Below are positions 7,788 to 17,091 of a stretch of 54,251 nt of DNA, in pieces. A program made the position numbers and the translations under genes. The DNA comes from Akkermansiaceae bacterium. Its GTDB lineage: Bacteria; Verrucomicrobiota; Verrucomicrobiia; Verrucomicrobiales; Akkermansiaceae. Where the stretch lies: NCBI GenBank assembly GCA_028822935.1, contig JAPKCM010000031.1, positions 1 through 54,251 of the forward strand, in the 5' to 3' direction. Numbering within the stretch: the stretch's first letter is position 1; each line of letters begins with the position of its first letter. Under the pieces are notes generated by a model that was not told the DNA's origin, made no database searches, and worked only from the letters and a program-made list of their open reading frames with translations.

Positions 7788-10226
7788 TTAGTCGATGTAG
7801 AAAAATTCGTTGCTCAATAGTAACACCTGCGCGAGCTGAGCCAAGGGCTCCAGTCCGGGGCCGCTAAATTCTGTCGAGGCATTCGCCACTTCTTCATCTC
7901 CCTTAAAAAGAAGCGGGGCCCAGCGAAAACCATCAAATCCTTGATCACCCCGGCTATCGACGACAAACCAAAGTTGCTCTCCAGCCTTGACCTCGACCTT
8001 CGGAAGCGACGTCGCCACTTCCCCCGCTCCCTCGGAAATCCACTCACCCAACATCTCCCCATCCGGTCGCATCACTCTCCCCCGCACCCCATTCCCCTGG
8101 TCGCTCCCCGTCTTCAAATCCCCCTCCACACGCAACTCCCCATCTTCCACCGCCGTCCAAGAAAGCGCCACCGCCTTATCTAACTCTGGATGCCCCGCGT
8201 CATGCATCCAGAAAAGATACCCCAGTTCCGCATCCGGAAGCTCCTCCCCACCACTCCATCGACCATTCTTAAAAAAGGGCAACGCCACAAACTCCAGTGA
8301 CCCATCTCGCAAATATCCATACTCCCATGCACCCGCCGTGCGTTGAAGCCTCGCCCGCGTCAGCCAAGCGACAGCCGCTTTTGCCTCCTCTGGACTGGCC
8401 TCACGTTGAAGCACTCTTCCATAAATTTTCTGAACGCTCTCCTCCGAAACCACCTCATGAGGCCCGGTAGATTTCACCACTCCCCGCGCTTCCCCATGAA
8501 GGAACGGGCTGTTCATGAGATAAAGCGCCTGCATCGGGGTCGTGGTCTCCGAGCGCTTCATCAAGGCCTCTTCCGAACCTGGGAAATCAAAAGCCCGCAT
8601 CACCGAACTGAGATAGCCCCGGCGAATCCGACCATAGATCGTTCGACGCGGAATATAAGGTATTTTATCAATCTTCACCGGCTTCCCTCCCAGCCTGCGG
8701 TCCAATCGACCACTCACTTGCAGAGCCGAATCACGCCACGCTTCGAGATCTTTTCTGACCCGATGAGCCCGCGCGTAGTAGTAATTCTCTGGATCTTCTT
8801 CGATCAATCCGGCAGGAGCAACACTGCTCCGACGCCACGCCTCCGACGTCACAATATGCGTAATGAGTTCCTTGGTGGACCATTCCTTCTCAAGGAGGAA
8901 GAGCGCCAGATGATCCAGCAAGGCCAATTGCAAGGGTGCCACCGTCTCGTATCCAAAGTCACCTGGAGAGCCGACCAAAGCCGACCCCATCAGGTGCATC
9001 CAAACACGATTCGCCCAAACTCGTGCGGTGAGAGGATTCCGTTCATCAGTAAGACGATGAGCCAGTTCCAGACGACCACTCCCATTTTGAAAGACCTCAC
9101 CTTCCTTACGCAGAATCTTGAGAAATTGACGAGGGACCGCCGCCCCACGGGCTCGAGGATCTCCTCGCTCAAAAATGACCGGATTTATCGGCGGCCGCTC
9201 TTTCAGCACCATCGCGCGCGGAGGCGCAAAAGCCGAATTCACTTCCAACTGAGTGATCTCACCAACCAAGCGACGGAACTTCTCCCGCTCCATCTGATTC
9301 AACTTCCCGTTCGCCTTCCCCAGATTGAAATTAAAAAGATCCTTGGGCGTCTCGTATTCCAGGACCACTTCCTTCACATGGGCATGAACCTTCCGCGCAA
9401 GCTCCGTTCGCTTCTCCTGGAATTTGCGATAGCCCGGCGAATCAGCGGGCTCTTTTAAAATCGGCAGCTTTTTGGGAACCCGGGCGCTATCAAAAACCCC
9501 GTAGAGGCTGTAAAAATCAGCCGTGGGAATCGGATCACTCTTGTGATCGTGGCATCGGGCGCAAGCCACCGTAAGCCCCATAAATCCGCGCATCGTGACA
9601 TCGATCTGATCCGCGATCACCAAGTTTTGCTGCCCACCCTGATAGGCCCTCCCTACCGTCAGGAAGCCCAGCGCAGCCAAGTTTTCCTTCGGCGTTTCCA
9701 TAAGATCAGCCGCAACCTGAAGATGAGTGAATTGGTCGAAAGGAAGATCCCGGTTGAAAGCATCGACGACCCAATCCCGATACGTATAGGCATAAGGATA
9801 CTCTTCACTGTCGGTAATCGCCGCCCCCTTGGTATCAGCATAGCGGGCGACATCCAGCCAATGCCGAGCCCAGCGCTCGCCAAAGCCAGCCTCCGACAAA
9901 GCCGCCTCACTCAGCGCCCGAACCCACTCCTCACCCTTTCGCTTATCGGAGAGCCATTTATCCGCTTCCTGAGGCTCGGGCAGAAGCCCGGTCGTGACAT
10001 GCCACATCCGGCGCAGCAAAACCTCACGAGAGGCCTTCCCCACGAGGTCCATTTCATGGGGCGCCAACAACTCATCAATCGCATGCCGATCCCCCTTCAA
10101 ATCAGAGGCTTGAGGCATCTGAAAGGCCCAATGAATCCCTTCGCTCTTTTTCTGAGGCACCGGGCTATCAGGGAATGCCGATGCCATACCCAAAATGAGC
10201 AGAGAAAGAGCACCGGCAAGTCGCAT
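7788..10226 (-). CDS. DUF1549/DUF1553 (PSCyt2/PSD1) secreted protein
   Basis: This 812-residue protein has a signal peptide (MRLAGALSLLILGMASAF). The DUF1549 domain (about 40-240) includes RHWLDVARYADT, the YRDWVVDAFNRDLPFDQF segment and a CARCHDHKSDPI motif with a CxxCH signature. DUF1553 (about 360-630) includes NPLTARVWANRVWMHLMG, LLDHLALFLLEKEWSTKELI and the TTTPMQALYLMNSPF motif. An extra beta-rich stretch at about 650-790 interrupts the end of DUF1553. Unlike the paralogue at 27383, it lacks the N-terminal Planctomycete cytochrome c domain. It lies between the giant CotH protein (53 bases upstream) and its DUF1501 partner (1 base downstream). Function is unknown; partnership with DUF1501 is typical of these phyla. 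Confidence 0.92.
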   Translation of the reverse strand: MRLAGALSLLILGMASAFPDSPVPQKKSEGIHWAFQMPQASDLKGDRHAIDELLAPHEMDLVGKASREVLLRRMWHVTTGLLPEPQEADKWLSDKRKGEEWVRALSEAALSEAGFGERWARHWLDVARYADTKGAAITDSEEYPYAYTYRDWVVDAFNRDLPFDQFTHLQVAADLMETPKENLAALGFLTVGRAYQGGQQNLVIADQIDVTMRGFMGLTVACARCHDHKSDPIPTADFYSLYGVFDSARVPKKLPILKEPADSPGYRKFQEKRTELARKVHAHVKEVVLEYETPKDLFNFNLGKANGKLNQMEREKFRRLVGEITQLEVNSAFAPPRAMVLKERPPINPVIFERGDPRARGAAVPRQFLKILRKEGEVFQNGSGRLELAHRLTDERNPLTARVWANRVWMHLMGSALVGSPGDFGYETVAPLQLALLDHLALFLLEKEWSTKELITHIVTSEAWRRSSVAPAGLIEEDPENYYYARAHRVRKDLEAWRDSALQVSGRLDRRLGGKPVKIDKIPYIPRRTIYGRIRRGYLSSVMRAFDFPGSEEALMKRSETTTPMQALYLMNSPFLHGEARGVVKSTGPHEVVSEESVQKIYGRVLQREASPEEAKAAVAWLTRARLQRTAGAWEYGYLRDGSLEFVALPFFKNGRWSGGEELPDAELGYLFWMHDAGHPELDKAVALSWTAVEDGELRVEGDLKTGSDQGNGVRGRVMRPDGEMLGEWISEGAGEVATSLPKVEVKAGEQLWFVVDSRGDQGFDGFRWAPLLFKGDEEVANASTEFSGPGLEPLAQLAQVLLLSNEFFYID

Positions 10227-10279
10227 GCTTGGATTACGAAGTATCGCTAAAACATCTTTCTACGAGCTCAAAAGGAGCT

Positions 10280-13200
10280 TCATTCAACTTTAACACGATA
10301 GAATTTCTCCGAGTCACTGCTGGTATGGCTCGTAACAGTGACCGGGCCAGTCGCCGTGATCGTTTCAATGTCGAGCCAATCACCCTTCATCGTGGTACTT
10401 GTCTGCAGGATGTAGACCTTCCCACTGACAGACTCCCAACTCAAGGCATACTGATTTCCAGAGGCACTCACGGATACTATAAGCGCCTTCAGGAAGGAAA
10501 GCGCACTGAGCGGATTCGTTCCCGCCGCAACTTCCTCGCCGTCCAAGAATCCATCTTTATCAGTATCAGCAACCAGAGGGTTCGTTCCGTAAGTTTCTTC
10601 TTCAGAGTCGCTGAGTCCGTCGTTATCCGCGTCGGAAATCGGTGCCGTCCCCGGAGTACCTCCAGTAATGGAAGCCCGCCAGTTGAGCGGATCATTGTAG
10701 TTCCCCTCGCTATCAATCACCTCCAGAGAAGCTCCCTGCCCATCAGCCTCAAGAGGCCAGGGTGCCAAATCGTCGTAAGCGAAATCGTGAATCACGTTCC
10801 CCAGCGGATCCCGCAGAACTATCGACTCGCCGCTATTCGAAAGGGCGCCGCCAGTCCACTGACCCAAGATGGTAATGCCAGGCCCATACTCCGCCTCAAA
10901 GGCGACAGGATCAACCACGAGAACCCCCCGTGCGCCCGCGGCCAAGGTGACATTTCCAAAAGTGAATTCCGCAAAAGGTTTCGTATCATCAGTGGTCACC
11001 GATTGAATCAACAGCGGAATACTTCCCGTGTTCAGGAATTCGAGATACTCCAGCGATCCACCGCCCGTGGGGTTATACATGATCTCGGTGAGTCGCAGAT
11101 GGTCCAGGGTCTCACTGCTGGCTTCCGGATCCACAAGCAGGGCGTAGTCAAACTCCAGACGAAGCGACTGCGCCGTATCCGTCGCGGCAAAGATTCCGCC
11201 CATTTCTCCGATACTTCCTCCGGGAATCGACCGATCGTAAAACCTCGTCCATTCCCCCGGTTCACCCCGGTATTCAAAATAGAGCTGATTCGAGGTTCTC
11301 CGGATTCGAATCACCGCATCACCCGCAGACCAGTTGATATTCGCCAACTGGGTGTATGAACCTCCCGTTGACCGCTTCACCCGAAGAAAATCCCCGTCTT
11401 CCATTCCGATGACATAACGCACCGACGTGCCGTTCTCTCTTACCTCGGCGATCAAGCCCGTGATAAAGTTGCCTTGCTGTGCCGTCGCCAATCGCACATC
11501 GGTGTGCAGAGACCAATCGCCCTCGCCTGGCAACTCGCGCCAAATAATCGGATGGTTGGGAGAATTCATCCGTAACGGCTTGGCGCTGTCCTCCTCAATC
11601 TTCAGAGTCAGACTATTTGGCACGTCATCCAGACTGTAGGAAGCCGATGGAGAAGAATTATCCCGCAGCTCGACGTCCTGCAAGGTCCACTGGCCGGATA
11701 GAACAGGCTCATTGAACGACGTCCATCCCGCGCCCGAGTAGACAGCCACCTCACGCGTCTCCACCGTCTGCTGATTATCACCATCGGTCGCCGTCAGCGT
11801 AATTTGATAGAGGCCGGCTGTCGTAAAATTGAACGATGCCGAAGAAGCCGTTGGTTGTGTGAACGAAACGGCCGGAGTGATACTCCACGAATAGGAAAGA
11901 GCCGTTCCCTCGGGATCATAGCTGTCGACCGCATCAACAATGAATGGCTTACTCACGGGCGCATTGAAAGAGCCCGGGTTGCCATCGAGATCGACCACCG
12001 GGAAAGCATTTCCTGTCTTCGTGATCGTGAAGGTCTCGGAATCGACGACCTTGCCTTCCTCATCCATGGCCTGCACCACCACGGAATTCGTTCCCTGCTT
12101 CAACTGGATATTGGATAGCGACCATCCTGTTTGACTACTAAAGGACCACTCCGCTTCCGGATGATTGAGAGCCTCGATTTTGAACGCCTTGTAGGAACTA
12201 ACCCCCCCCAAGGTGTAGGTGTCGGCGGAAGTCGTGGCAGAGGATCCGTTTCCAGAGGTGACATTAAAATTCGTGTTCAATGCCGAACCCATTTCCGAAT
12301 TCGCCCGCGAAAGGCGCGAGTTGTTCCAATTCGTGTATGTCCTGGTGTTTGCGCCATAGGAATTCGAAGCTTCTTCTTCGCACTGGTGCCACGCGGAAAG
12401 TCGCGCCGAGTTCGCGGTGTATTCGTTGACCATCTTCCCCAGGTAATAATTCACCCGCTGACGCACGTAGGGTTTATTGAAAAAGTTGCGTACTCCGGAG
12501 AGATTCCCAATGAACGCTGCATTGGAGTCTCCAAAAGTTAAATCGGAATCCCACTGCACCAACATCCATTTTCCGTCCGTAGCCCGGCGCATGAAGTAGC
12601 CATTCTTTCCGCGATTCCGCGTTAAGGTATCCCAGTCATCACACCATCCACGGACCACCGCGTTTGCCGCCATCAAATCGATATCGGCCATCCGCTCAAT
12701 CTCATCACGATTGAAGGAATTCCCGCCCACCTTTTCAACCCAGCTCGTGAAGGACGAATAGTCATACTCACTCTCGCGCGAACGCTTAATCCACTCCGAG
12801 CTGTAGCGCTCGGGCTCTTTCGTTCCTTTGTAGGACCAATCGGCGTTGCGGTTTTGGCGGCCCCAGTTGTCGTCAAACCACCATTCATCATCGATACGAT
12901 ACAGCTCACCCTTTTGCCCGTCTTTCCAGTTCCGCTTCATGAAGTCGGTCGCATTGGGTTCGACATCCTCACGGACCGAGGAACTCCCGCCATTGACCAT
13001 CACGCGAATGAATTCGTTCTCGTTCGCAGCGTGCCCAAAGAGATAAAGCCAGTATCGAATGATGCGATTGTGATAAGCCCTGCTTCCTCCGGCGTCGTTA
13101 TCGATGGCGCGCTTCGAATAACCCCGGAAGCGACGATCGCCCGGAGTCTTCCACTTTGCCCGGGCAAAATCGGCCCCTGACGAACGCGTCCAGGGGCTTC

Positions 13201-16200
13201 CACTTTTTCGAAACTCACAGTTATAAATAATCTCTCTTTCGTCTCCGATAAAGGTCGCGTTGAAATAGTGATTCGAAAGGCGCGGGAAAGCGTAATTGAA
13301 GGTCGACGAATCACCGGACCCTCCGGACGCACTCACATCCTGAGCCGAGATCACAAATCGCTCGGTCCGCAGGTCACTCGCGTGGTTTGTGTTATCAACC
13401 ACCCACATCGCCGGTTTCCCTGGAGCCACCGCAGGCTGAACGGTGGTTTCGCCCGCTGAAGTTGCTTCGACATAAAACTGCACAATAGAATTGTCCGATT
13501 GATACTGAGTCAGCGTGACCGAAAAGATGCCATCATTTGCGCGCTCATCACCACCGGTGCCAGCGTCATTCATCGGCGTGGATAACCAGGATCCGCTTCC
13601 GCTGTTGTTGTCCAAACGATGACGGAGATTCACCGTCGTTGCTCCGGAAACCTCGGCAGTGACCACGACCGAATCACTCGATGTAGGAACTGCAGGGCTG
13701 TGAATGAGACCGGAAACAACGGGCGCTGCGTTCGAAATTGCTGCCGAGTTGGCCGCACCGGGAGTCCCCAGGTTGTTAGGAATCGGAAGATGGAAAATTC
13801 CGCCAAACGAACGATCCCAGGTCTCCACCAAAATCGTTGGTTTCCCGGAAATCCAGCGCGCTTCAAAATTAAAGGTCAGCACATCATTTCTAGAAATCTG
13901 GGTGACATCGATCTCGCAGCGATTCGCTTTCACGTCACCGTGACCATCGGAAATGATGTGGAATTCGCCACCCGAGTAATAGCTCGAGTAATGCGTGCCC
14001 TGGCACAGCCAACCCGTCGACGCATTGCCATTCGTCACCACCGCGTTGCCTGCATTGGGAAGCATGTTGCCGCTCCCGTTTTTCGTAAGTGACATGTTCT
14101 TCATCGCCAGATGGCTATCGCCCACGCACTGAATATGCAGTTCTTCGTAGTCAGAAGCAGATCCTCGGGTCGTCAGTTGAAGATAGCTCTCCGTGAGAGA
14201 GTAGGATGCAAAAGTCGACTTGTTCGACTCATCCGAATCCGCCCAGGCTGTCCCGCGCGAATTATCCATCGAGGGATGTCGCAGCTCCATACTGCTTCCC
14301 AAACCTCCGGCGAGTTGAGGCCAGGTTCCCCCGGTGTGATAGTGCACCTCATCGGCCAGGTTCCCCCAACTATCACGCAAACTCAACAGCTCACCCCCGT
14401 TTGACAGTTCCCCGTCGTATTGCCCGATGACATCAGCTCCTCCATGAGCCGAGGAGGTCAGGGCGGCATTCGCGGCAACCACAAGATAACGACCCGATCC
14501 CAAACTGGTGCCCGCAGGGAACACAAAATCGACTCCCTGGTCGAAACTCCACCCGCTGAGATCGATGCTGCTTGCTCCCTTGTTATAAAGCTCAATAAAC
14601 TCCCCGTCACGATGCCCGCTCGGCGGATCGACCATGAGCTCGGTAATGACAATATCCTGTTCACGGGTGGGATTGTTGCTGGCATTTCGAGTGCCTGAAA
14701 TTGAAGCAAAGAACTCGCCCGAACCATCCGGGTAAGCTGCGTAGTGATCCCGCGGTGCCATTTGCTCCAGCGCGATGGCATCGAGCACATTGTTCGAGGA
14801 ATCGATAAGATATAAGGTGCGGTCTCCCCCTTGATCGATAAACGAGGTCTCCCAGGAAACATGTCCTTCCGAAGAAATTGCAGACCCAAGGGGAATCTTG
14901 TCTGAGAAATCCGTGAGGCTTGCGATGAAAAGACCCGAGGTGCTCACCGAAGCTGTTCCCGGATTATAAAGCTCCACCCAATCAATCGTGTCGGACGAAT
15001 CAAGATGCACTTCGTTGAGCTTCAGTGAAAATTCTGACGAAGCACTCGAATTTGAAGAGTCCTGCGACGGCTCGGTAAAAAGAAACCAGGAACTGCTGCC
15101 ATCGCCCTTCCGACCCAGCGAACGACCATCAAGCGGAATGGCAGCGCTAATGGCGTTGGAGACCGAAGTACCATCGGCTTGCGTCAGGTAGACGCTCGTA
15201 TTTGCCAGCACTGAAAGACCCGAGGCCGTGAAGCCCACCGAGACGAGACCTGAATTTGGAACCATCAGGTTGCCAGGAATTTGGTGCTTCGTGAGATTCC
15301 CCGGCTCGTCACTCAAATACCAGCCTCCGATATCAATGGGAACCCCGGTGGGATTGAAGAATTCCACAAAACCGGATGCAGAAGGAAGAACCTCGTTAAT
15401 CACGACACTGGGCACCGAAGGGGCTGCGATACTGAGACGCGCTCCAAAAACACAGTCGGAACTCGAATCATTGGTCTGATGCACTTCAGCCGAAATCACA
15501 TTCGTCCCAACCACCAGAGCGGAACCATTGTTGCTGGCAACACCCAGCTCCTCGGTGGCATTGGACACTGTCCGCGTCGCGCTGTCCTTCCAGTCTCCAT
15601 TGGCCGTCGCTCCAAGACCTCCAATCGGATTTCCGTTCAGGTAAAAGTAGGCACCATCGTCATTGATCATATCAATCGTGACCGTCGCGCCCGTCGTCGC
15701 GCCCGTATAAGTGAATTCCTTGCGGAAATAATACGTCAAGTGATTCGCATCATCATCGCTGTTGAGCAAGGCGGTATTAAGACCCGGTTCGGGAAGAGAT
15801 GAAGTTTCAAACCCGTAGAGCCCTCCCCTATTTCCCGCATCGTTTGCCATCGTCCAGCCACTGTGCGAGAAGTTGTAATCATTATCCTTCCAGGTCGTTC
15901 CAAGGTCCACGTTTTGGTCATTGAAACTCCACTTATCGGCATACTGCACAAAAGGAATTCCGGAAGACAGGTTGACTTCCGGATTGGGAAAGGACTCTTC
16001 CGCTGAAGCAGGTTCCGGAGACCCTGGAGTTGGATTGGCGCCGGCACTTGCCCGCCAAACACGATAGTCATCGATCGCCCGGCTCGTGTCCGCGAGGACC
16101 AAACTATGCCCCGCTCCGTCAGCCGAAACGGGCCAGGGGTGCCGGTCATTATAGCGCATCGTGCAGCGAACCACATCATTCTTGTCCTTCAAACTGACAC

Positions 16201-16558
16201 GCTCCCCCGCATTGGCGAGCTGCCCGATCCAGGGACCAAAAACGCGAATCGCATTGGGAAGGCCGTAAGCAGCCCGGAAGGTCGCGGGATCCGTTTCACA
16301 AATAATGATGCGTTCGAAGGCTTTCAAAAAGCTCTCCGTCGCAATTCCGGCGTTGAAGGTGGGGAAATCGTAATCCGCCCCGCCGCTTAATCTCCAATCG
16401 GCAATATCAAAAGGAGTCGCCGTAAGATTCTGGACCTCCACAAACTCGTATCCACCCAGTGGCGGGTGATACATGATCTCGCTGAAAACGATCTGCTCAG
16501 CTGGGGAATTTGTGACAAGGAGGGTCGAGACGACCGCTAGGAATCTAGAAAACTTCAT
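10280..16558 (-). CDS. Giant secreted lamin-tail/CotH-kinase protein A (2092 aa)
   Basis: A signal peptide (about 1-20) precedes five lamin-tail-like domains starting near residues 21, 384, 511, 631 and 1818, each with an EIMYxP- or NEVxxxP-like opening. A jelly-roll-like domain lies at about 210-375 and an Ig-like segment (VSGLIHSPAVP) near 943. A CotH-kinase-like domain lies at about 1100-1380, with DDWDTLTRNRGKNGYFMR and the metal-site-like VQWDSDLTFG near 1333. A PKD domain lies near 1530, thrombospondin-3 repeats (DADNDGLSDSEEE) from 1973, and a C-terminal domain ends in FYRVKVE. CotH family members phosphorylate proteins in spore coats; activity here is inferred only. It heads a likely operon with the DUF1553 and DUF1501 genes and has a paralogue at 46490. 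Confidence 0.88.
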   Translation of the reverse strand: MKFSRFLAVVSTLLVTNSPAEQIVFSEIMYHPPLGGYEFVEVQNLTATPFDIADWRLSGGADYDFPTFNAGIATESFLKAFERIIICETDPATFRAAYGLPNAIRVFGPWIGQLANAGERVSLKDKNDVVRCTMRYNDRHPWPVSADGAGHSLVLADTSRAIDDYRVWRASAGANPTPGSPEPASAEESFPNPEVNLSSGIPFVQYADKWSFNDQNVDLGTTWKDNDYNFSHSGWTMANDAGNRGGLYGFETSSLPEPGLNTALLNSDDDANHLTYYFRKEFTYTGATTGATVTIDMINDDGAYFYLNGNPIGGLGATANGDWKDSATRTVSNATEELGVASNNGSALVVGTNVISAEVHQTNDSSSDCVFGARLSIAAPSVPSVVINEVLPSASGFVEFFNPTGVPIDIGGWYLSDEPGNLTKHQIPGNLMVPNSGLVSVGFTASGLSVLANTSVYLTQADGTSVSNAISAAIPLDGRSLGRKGDGSSSWFLFTEPSQDSSNSSASSEFSLKLNEVHLDSSDTIDWVELYNPGTASVSTSGLFIASLTDFSDKIPLGSAISSEGHVSWETSFIDQGGDRTLYLIDSSNNVLDAIALEQMAPRDHYAAYPDGSGEFFASISGTRNASNNPTREQDIVITELMVDPPSGHRDGEFIELYNKGASSIDLSGWSFDQGVDFVFPAGTSLGSGRYLVVAANAALTSSAHGGADVIGQYDGELSNGGELLSLRDSWGNLADEVHYHTGGTWPQLAGGLGSSMELRHPSMDNSRGTAWADSDESNKSTFASYSLTESYLQLTTRGSASDYEELHIQCVGDSHLAMKNMSLTKNGSGNMLPNAGNAVVTNGNASTGWLCQGTHYSSYYSGGEFHIISDGHGDVKANRCEIDVTQISRNDVLTFNFEARWISGKPTILVETWDRSFGGIFHLPIPNNLGTPGAANSAAISNAAPVVSGLIHSPAVPTSSDSVVVTAEVSGATTVNLRHRLDNNSGSGSWLSTPMNDAGTGGDERANDGIFSVTLTQYQSDNSIVQFYVEATSAGETTVQPAVAPGKPAMWVVDNTNHASDLRTERFVISAQDVSASGGSGDSSTFNYAFPRLSNHYFNATFIGDEREIIYNCEFRKSGSPWTRSSGADFARAKWKTPGDRRFRGYSKRAIDNDAGGSRAYHNRIIRYWLYLFGHAANENEFIRVMVNGGSSSVREDVEPNATDFMKRNWKDGQKGELYRIDDEWWFDDNWGRQNRNADWSYKGTKEPERYSSEWIKRSRESEYDYSSFTSWVEKVGGNSFNRDEIERMADIDLMAANAVVRGWCDDWDTLTRNRGKNGYFMRRATDGKWMLVQWDSDLTFGDSNAAFIGNLSGVRNFFNKPYVRQRVNYYLGKMVNEYTANSARLSAWHQCEEEASNSYGANTRTYTNWNNSRLSRANSEMGSALNTNFNVTSGNGSSATTSADTYTLGGVSSYKAFKIEALNHPEAEWSFSSQTGWSLSNIQLKQGTNSVVVQAMDEEGKVVDSETFTITKTGNAFPVVDLDGNPGSFNAPVSKPFIVDAVDSYDPEGTALSYSWSITPAVSFTQPTASSASFNFTTAGLYQITLTATDGDNQQTVETREVAVYSGAGWTSFNEPVLSGQWTLQDVELRDNSSPSASYSLDDVPNSLTLKIEEDSAKPLRMNSPNHPIIWRELPGEGDWSLHTDVRLATAQQGNFITGLIAEVRENGTSVRYVIGMEDGDFLRVKRSTGGSYTQLANINWSAGDAVIRIRRTSNQLYFEYRGEPGEWTRFYDRSIPGGSIGEMGGIFAATDTAQSLRLEFDYALLVDPEASSETLDHLRLTEIMYNPTGGGSLEYLEFLNTGSIPLLIQSVTTDDTKPFAEFTFGNVTLAAGARGVLVVDPVAFEAEYGPGITILGQWTGGALSNSGESIVLRDPLGNVIHDFAYDDLAPWPLEADGQGASLEVIDSEGNYNDPLNWRASITGGTPGTAPISDADNDGLSDSEEETYGTNPLVADTDKDGFLDGEEVAAGTNPLSALSFLKALIVSVSASGNQYALSWESVSGKVYILQTSTTMKGDWLDIETITATGPVTVTSHTSSDSEKFYRVKVE

Positions 16559-16690
16559 ATGGGGGGAACTAAATGAGCGCCGTTGGATGGGAAAAACATC
16601 CGCGCAGTTCCTCCGGTTACTCGTTATTGCACGATTTCACAAGGACCAAGCTCCTATCAACACGGGCTAAATCATCTTCCCTTAATCTTG

Positions 16691-16915
16691 TCAAAGCGTC
16701 TTCAGGTAAGCCACGAGATCAACAAGCTGTCGTTCGGTCAGGACCCCCGTAAACGATGGCATCGAGGGCTCAAATTCCTCCGCCACGACCGCTGCTGGAT
16801 CGCAAATCGACTGTCGCAAAAAAATCATCCACCCGGCTCGCGATCTTCGCCAGGCCAGGACCCACAAGCTTCGCGCCATCGAGCGGAGCGAGATGGACAG
16901 GAGCGCACGGGACGT
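16691..16915 (-). pseudogene. Decayed cytochrome c gene (C-terminal part, frameshifted)
   Basis: Reading the minus strand, one frame gives CAPVH followed by DGAKLVGPGLAKIASRVDD, the heme-attachment region and GPxL motif of a COX2-type or small class I cytochrome c. A frameshift then leads into DPAAVVAEEFEPSMPSF and TERQLVDLVAYLKTL, the classic C-terminal segment with the axial Met. The second heme-binding Cys is lost (CxxVH instead of CxxCH), so the remnant could not bind heme normally. No start or upstream domain is visible. The surrounding bases (16559-16690 and 16916-17091) hold nothing else I can recognise. Confidence 0.65.
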
Positions 16916-17091
16916 GCCGCGGCGCGACCGGAGGCGGCTTCAAGCCCCTCCCGCCAAAAGCAAATTCCTAGTCAGTCAACCGCTAAAAAAAATCCTTGGC
17001 GGGGCGGGAGGGGGGGCTAAGATTAGGGCAATAAGCTTTGGCACGTCTCCCACCCGCGACGAAGCCCTCCAAAAAGAAAATTCTAACAATC

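Noticed and set aside
8343-11359. Two long plus-strand open frames (371 and 376 codons)
   Set aside because: They lie antisense to the DUF1553 gene and giant protein A, are Arg/Pro/His-rich and carry no family motif.
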